Assembly (NCBI RefSeq): GCF_017104565.1
Contig: NZ_JAAGPD010000048.1
Coordinates: 19,957 to 83,956 of the forward strand
Source of the DNA: Paraburkholderia sp. Tr-20389
Lineage (GTDB): Bacteria > Pseudomonadota > Gammaproteobacteria > Burkholderiales > Burkholderiaceae
Length of the DNA stretch: 64,000 nt
Reading direction: 5' to 3'
Shown here one piece after another: positions 16,242 through 24,525 of this stretch. The notes beneath the pieces are model-generated. The model searched no databases. It had not been told where the DNA came from and saw only the letters and a list, made by a program, of their open reading frames with translations. How positions within the stretch are numbered: the first letter of the stretch is position 1; each line of letters starts with the position of its first letter. The position numbers and the translations under genes were made by a program.

Positions 16242-17663
16242 ATGAGCAGATTGATCGTCGTATCAAACCGCGTCGCGCCGACTCAGGAAGGACGCCCCGC
16301 AGCGGGCGGTCTCGCGATCGGAGTGCTGGATGCCCTGAAGGAAACGGGAGGTGTGTGGTTTGGATGGAGTGGCGAGATCGCCGCCGAGCCGTCGACGCCC
16401 GTCATCGAGAAGCAGGGCAACGTGACCTACGCCACCGTGGGACTCACCAAGCGCGACTACGACCAGTACTACCGCGGCTTTTCGAATGCGACGCTGTGGC
16501 CGACCTTCCACTATCGCAACGACCTGTCGCGCTACGACCGGCAGGAATACGCGGGTTATCTGCGGGTGAACGTGACGCTCGCGAAGCAGCTCAAGGAACT
16601 GATCAAGCCCGACGACATCATCTGGGTGCACGACTATCACTTGCTGCCGTTCGCGCGCTGCCTGCGCGATCTCGGCGTGAAGAATCCGATCGGCTTTTTC
16701 CTGCATATCCCGTTTCCCGTGCCGGAAGTGATGCGCACGGTGCCGCCGCACGAAGAACTCGTGAAGTGCATGTGCAGCTATGACGTGGTCGGCTTCCAGA
16801 CAGACGCGGACCGGCAGTCGTTCGTCGACTACATCGAGCGCGGCCACCACGGCACGTCGAGCGACGAGAACATGATTCACGCGTACGGCCGCTTTTTGAA
16901 GGTTGCCGCGTATCCGATCGGCATCTATCCCGATGCGATCGCGAAAGCCGCCGAGCAGTTCACCGACCGCAAGCAGGTGCGCAGCATGCGCGACGCGATG
17001 CGCGGCCGCAAGCTGATCATGAGCGTCGATCGGCTCGACTATTCGAAGGGTCTCGTCGAGCGTTTCCAGGCGTTCGAGCGCCTGCTGCAGAACGCACCAG
17101 GCTGGCATGGCCGCGTGTCGCTCGTGCAGATTGCTCCACCGACGCGCGCCGACGTGCAGACGTACCAGCGCATCCGTCAGAACCTCGAAGGCGAAGCGGG
17201 GCGGATCAACGGCCGCTTCGCGCAGCTCGACTGGACGCCGATCCAGTATCTGAACCGCAAATACGAGCGCAATCTGCTGATGGCGCTGTTCCGTCACTCG
17301 CAGGTCGGCTATGTAACGCCGCTGCGTGACGGGATGAACCTCGTCGCGAAGGAATACGTCGCGTCGCAGGATCCCGCGGATCCCGGCGTGCTGGTGCTCT
17401 CGCAGTTCGCGGGCGCCGCCGAGCAGTTGCCCGGCGCGCTGGTCGTGAATCCGTTCGATCTGTCGCAGATGGCCGAGGCGCTGGAGCGCGCGCTGTCGAT
17501 GCCGCTCGCCGAGCGCCAGGCGCGGCACGCGGACATGATGGCGCCGCTGCGCGTGAACAATCTGTCGGTGTGGCGCGATACGTTCCTCGCCGACTTGCGC
17601 CATGTCGCGACGGCTTCATCGGTGACCGAGAAGGCCGTCAAGCGCGCGGACGTGACAGCGTGA
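16242..17663 (+). CDS. otsA: Trehalose-6-phosphate synthase
   Basis: A 473-residue GT20 glycosyltransferase that joins UDP-glucose and glucose-6-phosphate to trehalose-6-phosphate, the first step of trehalose synthesis for osmotic and desiccation protection. Landmarks: N-terminal VVSNR and the GGLA loop, IWVHDYHLLPFA, donor-site SVDRLDYSKGL, and TPLRDGMNLVAKEYVA near the C terminus. Length matches E. coli OtsA. The start follows GAGGTGG. No otsB phosphatase gene adjoins it. It is preceded by a sigma-54-like promoter and followed by a terminator at 17697. Confidence 0.95.
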   Translation: MSRLIVVSNRVAPTQEGRPAAGGLAIGVLDALKETGGVWFGWSGEIAAEPSTPVIEKQGNVTYATVGLTKRDYDQYYRGFSNATLWPTFHYRNDLSRYDRQEYAGYLRVNVTLAKQLKELIKPDDIIWVHDYHLLPFARCLRDLGVKNPIGFFLHIPFPVPEVMRTVPPHEELVKCMCSYDVVGFQTDADRQSFVDYIERGHHGTSSDENMIHAYGRFLKVAAYPIGIYPDAIAKAAEQFTDRKQVRSMRDAMRGRKLIMSVDRLDYSKGLVERFQAFERLLQNAPGWHGRVSLVQIAPPTRADVQTYQRIRQNLEGEAGRINGRFAQLDWTPIQYLNRKYERNLLMALFRHSQVGYVTPLRDGMNLVAKEYVASQDPADPGVLVLSQFAGAAEQLPGALVVNPFDLSQMAEALERALSMPLAERQARHADMMAPLRVNNLSVWRDTFLADLRHVATASSVTEKAVKRADVTA

Positions 17664-17696
17664 CGTAGCGCGTCTGAAAAGCGCGCGTATTTCCCG

Positions 17697-17727
17697 ACGG
17701 CAGCCCATCGAGGCTGCCGTTTTCGTT
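17697..17727 (+). terminator. Rho-independent terminator after otsA
   Basis: ACGGCAGCC, six-base loop, GGCTGCCGT, then TTTTCGTTT. Confidence 0.85.
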
Positions 17728-17750
17728 TCCAGTCCGCCCAGGCGAAGGCT

Positions 17751-18341
17751 TCAGGCCTGCTGCTGGCTCAACTCGGCGAGCGGCACGGGCGTCTGACGCG
17801 GATCGAAATCCGCCCACTTGCCGCGCTGCCAGCGGCCCGTCGCGCGTTCGATGTCGGCGCCGCCCGCTTCGCGAAGGATGCGCGCCGCGTCCATCTGATT
17901 CTCCGGGCTCACATGCACGGCGACCAGTACCCCCGAGTTGCGCAACTCGTGATGCACGACGTCGTGATGTTCGTGCGGCTGGTTGCGCGCGGAGGCCATC
18001 TTGCCCACGAGCAGGCCCAGATACGCACCGACGCCCGCAGCGATCACGACGACTGGCGTCGATGCTGCAAACGCCGCGAACACCGCGACGCCGATCACGG
18101 CGCCCGCGACGGCGCCGATCGTCATCGCGTGGTGATGGCGATGCAGCGCAGGCGGCGGCGCGGATGAGATCGTGGTGGGTGCGGCTGCGTGTTCGTCGAG
18201 CGAATGGCGCGCGTGCTGGCCGCGCGGATTGACGAAAAACAGCGTGACGTCTTCCCCGAGGAAGCCCTTGTCGAAGAGCGCTTGCGCGGCGTCCTCGGCG
18301 GCGGGGAAGGTGGTGAATCGTCCAGCGACGATGAGTGACAT
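17751..18341 (-). CDS. Glycine-zipper membrane protein of unknown function
   Basis: A 196-residue protein. An N-terminal part (about 1-45) looks like a small alpha/beta domain (SLIVAGRFTTFPAAEDAAQALFDKGF), then a His-rich linker (HRHHHA), then two close hydrophobic helices with small-residue patterns (IGAVAGAVIGVAVFAAFAA and VVIAAGVGAYLGLLVG), then a soluble tail resembling the N-terminal part (VLVAVHVSPENQMDAARILREAGG). It may belong to the broad general-stress-like or DUF1269-like membrane proteins, but I cannot place it. Start at 18341 because AGGGGG precedes it. Convergent with otsA. Confidence 0.72.
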   Translation of the reverse strand: MSLIVAGRFTTFPAAEDAAQALFDKGFLGEDVTLFFVNPRGQHARHSLDEHAAAPTTISSAPPPALHRHHHAMTIGAVAGAVIGVAVFAAFAASTPVVVIAAGVGAYLGLLVGKMASARNQPHEHHDVVHHELRNSGVLVAVHVSPENQMDAARILREAGGADIERATGRWQRGKWADFDPRQTPVPLAELSQQQA

Positions 18342-18486
18342 GGCGCCCCCTATCGTGCAACAAGCGGTGCAAAAAACGGATGTTCGAAGACAGAGCGAAA
18401 CCTTCGCCGGATACCGCGATGGACGGCGGCCGTCGAAGGCTTCGTCTACAAGGATAGGCGGAAAGTGCGCGGGCGGAAGTTGCGCG

Positions 18487-19929
18487 TCACGCGCCCGCGG
18501 GTGTGCTATGCGCGACGCGCAGCATGCTGACGCAGGCGCCCGCGCCCGCAAAGCAGGCTGCCACGTACAGCGCGATCACGGGGCCATGCTGCGGCGCGAT
18601 GCCGAAAATCAGCGCGACCAGCGCCGAGCCGAGCGTCTGCCCGGTCAGGCGCGCAGTGCCGAGCATGCCGCTCGCGCCGCCGCTGCGATGACGCGGCGCG
18701 GCGGACAGCATCGTGCGGTTGTTCGGCGACTGGAAGATGCCGAACCCGAGGCCGCACAGCGCCATGCGCCACACGATGTCGAACGGCGACGGATGCGCGC
18801 CGAGCGTCGCGAGCAGCAGCAGGCCGGCCGCGAGCGCGGCGAGCCCGAGGCCGCCCAGCCAGCCCGCCGAGAGCCGGTCGGACAGCACACCCGACAGCGG
18901 CGCCGCGCCGACGATCACCAGCGGCCACGGCGTCATCAGCAGGCCCGTTTCGACCTGAGACATGCTGAGATTGTTCTGCAGCAGGAACGGCAGCGATACG
19001 AACGCGAGCATCTGCGCGCAGAACGAGCACACGGAGGTGCCCACGGACAGCGCGAAGATGGGAATGCGCAACAGATCGACGGGCAACAGCGGCGCGGACT
19101 GCGTCACCTGCCGCCGCACGAAGAAATAGCCGATCACGACTGCGCCGATCAGTTCGACGGCGACATAGCCGTAACGCTCGCCGTGCCCGAGACCGTCGAC
19201 GGCGAAGATCAGGAGGCCGAACACGAACGCGTTCATCACCGCGCTGGGATAGTCGTATGGCGACGGATGCGGTTCGTTGCGCGGCAGCGCGCGCAGGCCC
19301 ACCGCGACGGCCGCGACGCCGATCGGCACGTTGATCGCGAACAGCCACGGCCAGGTCGCGACGGCGAGGACACCCGACGCGACCGTCGGTCCGACGGCCG
19401 ACGAAATCGCCACGACCATCGCGTTGATCGCGATGCCGCGCCCAAGCCGCGACTTCGGATAGATCATGCGCACCAGCGCCGTATTGACGCTCATGATGCC
19501 CGCCGCGCCGAAGCCCTGAATCACGCGAGCGAGCGCGAGTGTCGGCAGCGACGTGGCGAGCGCGCAGCCGAGCGACGCGACTGTGAACAGCACCAGGCCG
19601 CTCAGATAGACGCGTCGGTAGCCGATACGGTCGCCCAGCGACGACAGCGGCAGCAGCGAGATCGTCACCGACAGTTGGTACGCGTTGACGACCCAGATCG
19701 AGCTTGCGGCGCTCGCGTTCAGGTTGCGCGCGATGGTCGGCAGCGCGACGTTGGCAATCGCGCTATCGAGGACGGCAAGTGTGATGCCGAGCGCGACGAC
19801 GAGAATCGCCCAGTAACGCTGGGGGAGAGGGAGCCCCGGTTCGGCTTCCGGCGCGGCCGCGGCGGAGGTGCCCGCAAATTGCGAGGCGCCCGATGCAGCG
19901 CGGTTGTCCGTCGACGAAGATGCTTGCAT
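18487..19929 (-). CDS. MFS drug efflux transporter, DHA2 family
   Basis: A 480-residue proton-driven exporter with about fourteen hydrophobic helices. Helix 1 carries the DHA2 signature LDSAIANVALPTIARNL, loop 2-3 has GDRIGYRRVYLSG (motif A), and helix 4 has LALARVIQGFGAAGI (motif B). EmrB/QacA-type relatives expel lipophilic drugs, dyes or antibiotics. No membrane-fusion partner or regulator gene adjoins it, so the substrate is open. Start at 19929 (MQASSSTDN); a longer in-frame start adds an Arg-rich tail without a ribosome site. Confidence 0.88.
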   Translation of the reverse strand: MQASSSTDNRAASGASQFAGTSAAAAPEAEPGLPLPQRYWAILVVALGITLAVLDSAIANVALPTIARNLNASAASSIWVVNAYQLSVTISLLPLSSLGDRIGYRRVYLSGLVLFTVASLGCALATSLPTLALARVIQGFGAAGIMSVNTALVRMIYPKSRLGRGIAINAMVVAISSAVGPTVASGVLAVATWPWLFAINVPIGVAAVAVGLRALPRNEPHPSPYDYPSAVMNAFVFGLLIFAVDGLGHGERYGYVAVELIGAVVIGYFFVRRQVTQSAPLLPVDLLRIPIFALSVGTSVCSFCAQMLAFVSLPFLLQNNLSMSQVETGLLMTPWPLVIVGAAPLSGVLSDRLSAGWLGGLGLAALAAGLLLLATLGAHPSPFDIVWRMALCGLGFGIFQSPNNRTMLSAAPRHRSGGASGMLGTARLTGQTLGSALVALIFGIAPQHGPVIALYVAACFAGAGACVSMLRVAHSTPAGA

Positions 19930-20062
19930 TGTGTTGTTGTGATGAGCGGCGGGGCGATCGGGTCCGGGCGGTCGTCGCGCTGTGACGCAGGCCGATCGCG
20001 TCGGCCGGGCGTGCAGCGCGCGGCGCATGCCCGGCAGTGCGGATCCTGGCGATAAGGTGCCG

Positions 20063-20572
20063 CTACTTGAGTTCGTACAGGCCTGTGTACGTGGCCGAAT
20101 CGATTTCGTTCAGATGCGTCATATAGCGGGCGACGGCGTTCGTCGTGTCGGCGGCGAGGGGCAGGTTCGTCACCTTCAGCGCATGAATGCGGAAGATGAA
20201 GCGATGAGGCTTGTCGCCGCGCGTCGGCGCTGCGCCGCCGAAGCCGACCGAGCCGTAGTCATTGCGAAACTGCAGCGCGCCGGACGGCAACAGGCTGCCG
20301 TCCGCCTTGCCCGCGTTGCGCGGCAGCGAGCGCGCGTCGGCAGGGAGGTTGACGACGACCCAGTGCCAGAAACCGCTGCCCGTGGGCGCGTCGGGATCGT
20401 AGACGGTGAGCGCGAGACTTTGCGTATCGGCTGGCGGCGCGTCCCATTGGAGCGCGGGTGAAACGTTCTCGCCGTCGCCCGCGACGCCGAACGATTTGTC
20501 GTTCATCTCCTGCGCCTTCGACATAAAGCCGTTGGCAGGAAAGTCGTCGGACCAGATCCGGAAATCAGCCAT
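20063..20572 (-). CDS. YbhB/YbcL family (PEBP) protein
   Basis: A 169-residue member of the phosphatidylethanolamine-binding/Raf-kinase-inhibitor fold. The conserved ligand-site motifs are present: DPDAPTGSGFWHWVVVNLP and HRFIFRIHAL. There is no signal peptide, so it is cytoplasmic like E. coli YbhB. An AGGAGGCGC ribosome site precedes the ATG at 20572. Bacterial roles remain poorly known. It is a single gene between the MFS pump and vsr. Confidence 0.9.
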   Translation of the reverse strand: MADFRIWSDDFPANGFMSKAQEMNDKSFGVAGDGENVSPALQWDAPPADTQSLALTVYDPDAPTGSGFWHWVVVNLPADARSLPRNAGKADGSLLPSGALQFRNDYGSVGFGGAAPTRGDKPHRFIFRIHALKVTNLPLAADTTNAVARYMTHLNEIDSATYTGLYELK

Positions 20573-20745
20573 CGTGCGCCTCCTTCAGTGGGTGGTTCCA
20601 GGATGGACGGGAGCCGCTGTGAGACCGCATAAGAGACTGCGTTCGAAGCTCCAGTGAGCCAATCGAGTGTAGCACCGGCGCCGTGCAATGTTCGCCGCGC
20701 GGAAAGCGCTGACGGGCTTTCCGTTCACGGTCGCGTGGCGCAATG

Positions 20746-21192
20746 TCAGGCGCGTTCTTCGTGCAGCGGCGCGTCGCCGTGCAGCCAGTCGACCAGCCGT
20801 CGCAGCACGCCGTCGATGTCCCGGTTCGCTCCGCGCAAGGCGCATTCCCACACCGTCGCGACGCGCCAGCCGCTATCGAGCAGCGCGGCCTGCGCTTTCG
20901 CGTCGTTCGCGCGATTGCGGCCGATCTTGTCGCGCCAGAATTCCGGCCGCGTCTGCGGCCATTTGAAGAGATGACAGTCGTGACCGTGCCAGAAACAGCC
21001 GTGTACGAAGATGACGGCGCGATAGCGCGGCAACACGATGTCGGGGCGGCCGGGCAGATCGCGTGCATCAAGCCGGAAACGGAAGCCGCGCCTGTGCAGC
21101 AGGCTGCGGATCAGGATTTCGGGCTTGGTATTGCGTCCGCGAATGCCGGACATCATCCGGCTGCGCGTGGCTGCGTCGACGACGTCGACCAT
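20746..21192 (-). CDS. vsr: Very short patch repair endonuclease
   Basis: A 148-residue mismatch endonuclease that nicks 5' of the T in T:G mismatches left by deamination of 5-methylcytosine in Dcm sites. Family motifs: ATRSRMMSGIRGRNTKPE, the active-site block LPGRPDIVLPRYRAVIFVHGCFWHGHDC (catalytic Asp in GRPD, zinc/metal His and Cys), FWRDKIGRN and GWRVATVWECALRG, all as in E. coli Vsr. The start at 21192 overlaps the dcm stop by one base (TGATG), so translation is coupled. The product removes the mutational cost of the methyltransferase. Confidence 0.93.
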   Translation of the reverse strand: MVDVVDAATRSRMMSGIRGRNTKPEILIRSLLHRRGFRFRLDARDLPGRPDIVLPRYRAVIFVHGCFWHGHDCHLFKWPQTRPEFWRDKIGRNRANDAKAQAALLDSGWRVATVWECALRGANRDIDGVLRRLVDWLHGDAPLHEERA

Positions 21193-22502
21193 CAGGCCGC
21201 CAGCTCTGCCGTCTTCGCCGTCTTCGCCGTCTTCGCGTCGCGCCCGGCGCGCGTCAGCGCGAGCACATGCGGCAGCATGATGCGCGCGACTTCGCGCATC
21301 ACGGGCACCACCACACTGTTGCCGAACTGGCGGTACGCCTGGGTGTCGCTGACGGGGATGCGATACGTGTCGGGAAAGCCCATCAGCCGCGCACACTCGC
21401 GCGGCGTCAGGCGGCGCGGGCGCAGCTTCTCGCCCTGATACACGAGAATCTCGCTGCCGTCCTTGTGATAACGCGCCGAGAGCGTGCGCGTCACGCTTTG
21501 CGGATATGCCATTCCGTAGCCGAAGCCGTTGCCCGCCGCGCGATGCTTGTCGGCGTAGTTCTGCAGATAGGTCCACAGCTTGGGCGTCAGCGTGTATTTC
21601 GGCTGCACGTGGCGTGCGGCGTGATCGAAGAAGCGGTCGCCGTCCCACGGCAGCGCGGGTTCCGTGCCGTCCGTCCGATGCAGGATCGACGCGAGCCGCG
21701 GACCTTCTTCGGGCAGGCGCAGGTCGTCCCACGTAAAGGACGTCTTGCCGCGAAAGCCAACGATGATGATCCGCTCCCGATGCTGCGGCGTGAAATGCGC
21801 GCCGTCGATCACGCGGTAGTGCACCTCATAGCCGAGTTCGTCGCGAAGCGTCTGCAGGATCACGTCGAAGGTGCGGCCTTTATCGTGCGACAGCAGGTTT
21901 TTTACGTTCTCTAGCAGAAACGCAGCAGGACGACGCGTGGCGATGATGCGCGCGACATCGAAGAAGAGCGTGCCTTGCGTCGCGCATTCGAACCCGTGCG
22001 GCCGGCCGAGCGCATTTTTCTTGCTGACGCCCGCGATCGAAAACGGTTGACACGGAAAGCCGCCGAGCAGGATGTCATGCTCGGGGACGGCCTCGGCGGG
22101 AAACGTGACGATGTCGCCGATCAGCGTGTGCTGGGGCGCGGCGTCGCCGGAGTTTTCGCCGAAGTTTTCCCGATAGGTCTTCTGCGAGAAATCGTTCCAC
22201 TCGCTGGTGAACACGCATTGGCCGCCGTGGGCCTCGAAGCCCATGCGGATGCCGCCGATGCCGGCGAACAGGTCGATGAAGTGCACGCGCGATCCGTCGT
22301 CTGCTTGCCGGCCGGCGCTGCGCGCCGTCGCCGCGTGCAGCAGCGCGTGCAGCGCTGGTTCGAGCATCGCGGGACACGGCGTGTCGCCCTTTTCCCAGCG
22401 GCGCACCGTCTTGATGTCCTTGCCGACATGCGCGGCGATTTCTTTTTGTGTGAAGCGGGTGCGCGCCTGCTTCAGCAGTTCAAGCGGTGAAGCCTGAGTC
22501 AC
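21192..22502 (-). CDS. dcm: DNA (cytosine-5) methyltransferase, Dcm type, with N-terminal HTH
   Basis: A 436-residue C5-methyltransferase. Residues 5-45 form an XRE-like helix-turn-helix (TQKEIAAHVGKDIKTVRRWE). The catalytic part starts with FIDLFAGIGGIRMGFE, then nucleophile Cys151 in GGFPCQPFSIAGVSKKN, ENVKNL (198-203), QHRERI and the motif X block RQFGNSVVVPV. From residue 73 on it follows E. coli Dcm closely, including the target-recognition part (GNGFGYGMAYP, SVTRTLSARYHKDG), so CCWGG methylation is predicted. Downstream vsr supports this. The HTH suggests autoregulation; an inverted repeat lies 26-49 bases before the start. No cognate restriction gene is adjacent. Confidence 0.93.
   Translation of the reverse strand: MTQASPLELLKQARTRFTQKEIAAHVGKDIKTVRRWEKGDTPCPAMLEPALHALLHAATARSAGRQADDGSRVHFIDLFAGIGGIRMGFEAHGGQCVFTSEWNDFSQKTYRENFGENSGDAAPQHTLIGDIVTFPAEAVPEHDILLGGFPCQPFSIAGVSKKNALGRPHGFECATQGTLFFDVARIIATRRPAAFLLENVKNLLSHDKGRTFDVILQTLRDELGYEVHYRVIDGAHFTPQHRERIIIVGFRGKTSFTWDDLRLPEEGPRLASILHRTDGTEPALPWDGDRFFDHAARHVQPKYTLTPKLWTYLQNYADKHRAAGNGFGYGMAYPQSVTRTLSARYHKDGSEILVYQGEKLRPRRLTPRECARLMGFPDTYRIPVSDTQAYRQFGNSVVVPVMREVARIMLPHVLALTRAGRDAKTAKTAKTAELAA
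21208..21234. repeat. Three tandem copies of a 9-base unit in the dcm 3' end
   Basis: GCCGTCTTC three times, coding for KTA repeats near the C terminus of Dcm. Changes in copy number would keep the reading frame. Confidence 0.9.
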
Positions 22503-22527
22503 AGGAGTCCTTGCTGGGTATTTTTGC

Positions 22528-22551
22528 GGACATTATGACCTATGAATGTCC
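22528..22551. promoter_or_regulatory. Inverted repeat upstream of dcm, candidate autoregulatory operator
   Basis: GGACATT (22528-22534) and AATGTCC (22545-22551) with a ten-base spacer, 26-49 bases before the dcm start. The segment is AT-rich. GGACA-type half-sites are reported for the SsoII group of methyltransferases that repress their own genes through an N-terminal HTH, though with shorter spacing (from memory). The fused HTH of this Dcm is the obvious candidate to bind here. Confidence 0.5.
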
Positions 22552-22807
22552 CCAATTTGCGACCGTCTGGTGTTATGGGGGCAAATTTTCCCGTGAGGGT
22601 GGGCTCGGGAGAACGCGTCAGGAAGAGGAAAGAGAGAAGGCAGCCCCGGCGACGCGCCAGCTGAGGCTGTCGCTATGTCGCCGGGTGTTCGCGCTGCTGG
22701 CAGCAGCATCGTGGAAGGACGCGCGGCGGGTCAACGAATGTTAAATGCGCGTGGCGCGCCGGGACGGCGGCAGAGCGTGGTGCCGCTGCAGTTCAGTCTC
22801 TGCCGGC
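22552..22807. other. Intergenic region without recognisable gene
   Basis: About 250 bases upstream of dcm and downstream of a small minus-strand gene. Short plus-strand frames here show no ribosome site or known sequence. No RNA gene seen. Confidence 0.4.
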
Positions 22808-23131
22808 TCAGCGTTGTCGACGCACGCGATGGCGATTCGCGTCGCGCGAGGCCGCGGGACGCGCGGTCGGCACGGGCAGCGGCGCCAGCTCCTTCGTGCA
22901 CAGATCGTCGAGTTGCAGCAGCAGGTCGTCGATCGCGCAAAGCTGGGAGTTGGTCAGATGTTCGGCTTCGAGCAACTCGAAGAGGCGCCGGCGCCAGTAG
23001 TCGGCGGGGAGAATCGCCCCACCCAGGTCGCCATGCATCGAAGGCCGCATGACGCGGGCTATGTGCGCGATGTCCTGATCGATCAGAGTCGATTTGAACG
23101 ATCCCGCCGACGAAGTGAGGTAAAGGTCCAT
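22808..23131 (-). CDS. Conserved-looking small hypothetical protein
   Basis: A 107-residue soluble protein: a short beta-type start (MDLYLTSSAGSFKST), a segment with DIAHIARVMRPSMHGDLGGAILPADYWRRRL, two amphipathic helices (FELLEAEHLTNSQLCAIDDLLLQLDDL) and a basic disordered tail (RDANRHRVRRQR). No family recognised. The balanced composition of the first 85 residues and helix patterns favour a real protein. The ribosome site is weak (GCGGGC). Confidence 0.5.
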   Translation of the reverse strand: MDLYLTSSAGSFKSTLIDQDIAHIARVMRPSMHGDLGGAILPADYWRRRLFELLEAEHLTNSQLCAIDDLLLQLDDLCTKELAPLPVPTARPAASRDANRHRVRRQR

Positions 23132-23246
23132 GCCCGCACTACGGCGGGTCTTGGAAAAACTTTAGGGTCAGTCCGAAAATATTTTTGCGCCGTTTGCGCC
23201 TGGTCCGGAGGAATTGCACGGCAACGGGCGGCCGTAAGTGGTCAAC

Positions 23247-23330
23247 TCATGTCAGCGCGAGGGCGAGGCTGCAGGTCAGCACGACGATCATCAGACCGGC
23301 GGCGACTGCGAGATTGTAGGGGTAGGGCAT
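23247..23330 (-). CDS. Possible 27-residue membrane peptide
   Basis: ATG at 23330 opens a frame reading MPYPYNLAVAAGLMIVVLTC then SLALALT: almost entirely one membrane helix, with a short aromatic N terminus. The ribosome site is poor (AGGTTGG). It lies in a 425-base gap with no other candidate gene. Confidence 0.3.
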   Translation of the reverse strand: MPYPYNLAVAAGLMIVVLTCSLALALT

Positions 23331-23557
23331 CGGTCCAACCTGACGTATCCAGGGAGTGACGCAATGATAGGAGGATGCCGCGTGCCCGTCCTCAGACAAA
23401 TGTCGTACTAGGTGGGAGAGCGCACACTGGGTCGCGGCGAACGAGCGGAAGCCTTGTGGGGCGGGCTTTGGGCGCATGCCGGGCGCCTGGTCGTGTGGCT
23501 TTTTCGCGTCGTGGCGCGGCGCCGCTGCCGCGCCACCGCAGGCTTCTGTTGCGCCGC

Positions 23558-23827
23558 TCAGGCCGGCTTGTCGGGATTCGCGCCCGGCTGCGCAGCGCCT
23601 TCGAGAAAGCGGCGCGTCGCCTCGAAGGATTGCAGCATCTGATCCGGCCATGGTGTTTGAAGCATGACGGCTTGATGGTTTTCGAACGCGGTGTTGAGCA
23701 GCTTCGACAGTTCCGGCGAGTTGATGTGGCGCAGCAGTACGCTGACGGCGATGGCCGTCGCCTGGCTGGCGCCCGCCGTTTGCAGCTCGGAAGTGGTGAG
23801 GGCGGCGAGTTGCTTGTTGATGTCCAT
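23558..23827 (-). CDS. Small hypothetical protein
   Basis: An 89-residue soluble helical protein starting MDINKQLAALTTSELQTAGA and ending in a Gly/Pro-rich tail (EGAAQPGANPDKPA). No family recognised. The ATG at 23827 follows AAGGACAT, and the frame has ordinary amino-acid balance, so it is probably real. It is a single gene. Confidence 0.55.
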   Translation of the reverse strand: MDINKQLAALTTSELQTAGASQATAIAVSVLLRHINSPELSKLLNTAFENHQAVMLQTPWPDQMLQSFEATRRFLEGAAQPGANPDKPA

Positions 23828-24058
23828 GGGATGTCCTTCGTTGTTCAGACTGGTGGTGCGCGAAATGCGTAATTTTGTCACGGCCGTGCGGCATCGATGC
23901 GACACGGACGGCGTGCGAACCCGCCGTCCAACCGCACCACACGGGCCCGTTCGCCTTTGACTATCAAAAAAGTGAACGGTGTTTTGGCGATTCCGCTAGT
24001 TTTCTTTGCAGAGCGACCCGGTACACTCGATTCAAATGTTTCCGCTCTGGAGTCGATC

Positions 24059-24178
24059 ATGCTCGCTACCTTCTTTGTGCTCTGGCCGTTTGCCGCCGCG
24101 TCGCTGTTTGCGCTCGCCCGATTCTTCGATCAGCGCGACCAGCAATTCGCCAAGGTTCAGGTAGTGCGCCGTCGATGA
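24059..24178 (+). CDS. Possible 39-residue single-helix membrane protein
   Basis: ATG at 24059, preceded by CTGGAG at good spacing, encodes a short protein with one hydrophobic helix (MLATFFVLWPFAAASLFALA) and a polar, basic tail ending VVRRR. Helix-then-basic-tail is typical of small bacterial membrane proteins. No homologue recognised. Confidence 0.45.
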   Translation: MLATFFVLWPFAAASLFALARFFDQRDQQFAKVQVVRRR

Positions 24179-24264
24179 TCGGCTTTTCGCTGTTTTTGCT
24201 GGAGATGCCGAGACGTGAGGTGGTTTGTCCGTGACGCTGCCGCAATAGCAAGCTCTGTAGCAAA

Positions 24265-24301
24265 CAAAAAACCCGCAAAGCGCGAGCTGTTGCGGGTTTT
24301 T
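24265..24301. terminator. Terminator downstream of tRNA-Arg
   Basis: AAAAAACCCGCAA, 13-base loop, TTGCGGGTTTTT. It lies 26 bases past the 3' end of the minus-strand tRNA and works on either strand. Confidence 0.85.
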
Positions 24302-24326
24302 CATTTGGCGTCGTCCGTTGCCGATG

Positions 24327-24401
24327 TGGTCCCCCCGACAGGAATCGAACCTGTATCTAGCGCTTAGGAGGCACTCGTTCTATCCATTGAACTACGGGGA
24401 G
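24327..24401 (-). tRNA. tRNA-Arg (anticodon CCU)
   Basis: Minus-strand cloverleaf. Acceptor CUCCCCG pairs with CGGGGGG (one U-G), the D arm is GUUC/GAAC, the anticodon stem AGUGC/GCGCU carries loop CUCCUAA with anticodon CCU, and the T arm is ACAGG-UUCGAUU-CCUGU. CCA is encoded at 24329-24327. It reads AGG codons. No integrase lies beside it. Confidence 0.95.
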
Positions 24402-24525
24402 GGGCCGCCGACGAGCGCAGAGTATAGCAAATCGCCCGCTTGCCAAAGCGGCTTTCGGCGTGCGTCTGCATCGCGGCAGGCGCGCCGCGTGGCGCGTCAC
24501 GCGTGGCGCGGCTACCATCGGCGGC

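Noticed and set aside
18172-20055. A 627-codon plus-strand frame
   Set aside because: Arg/Glu/His-rich shadow opposite the MFS transporter.
21208-21234. Phase variation of dcm by the 9-base repeat
   Set aside because: The unit length is a multiple of three, so copy changes keep the frame.
24327-24401. tRNA-Arg as a genomic-island attachment site
   Set aside because: No integrase and no repeat of the tRNA 3' end found in the window.
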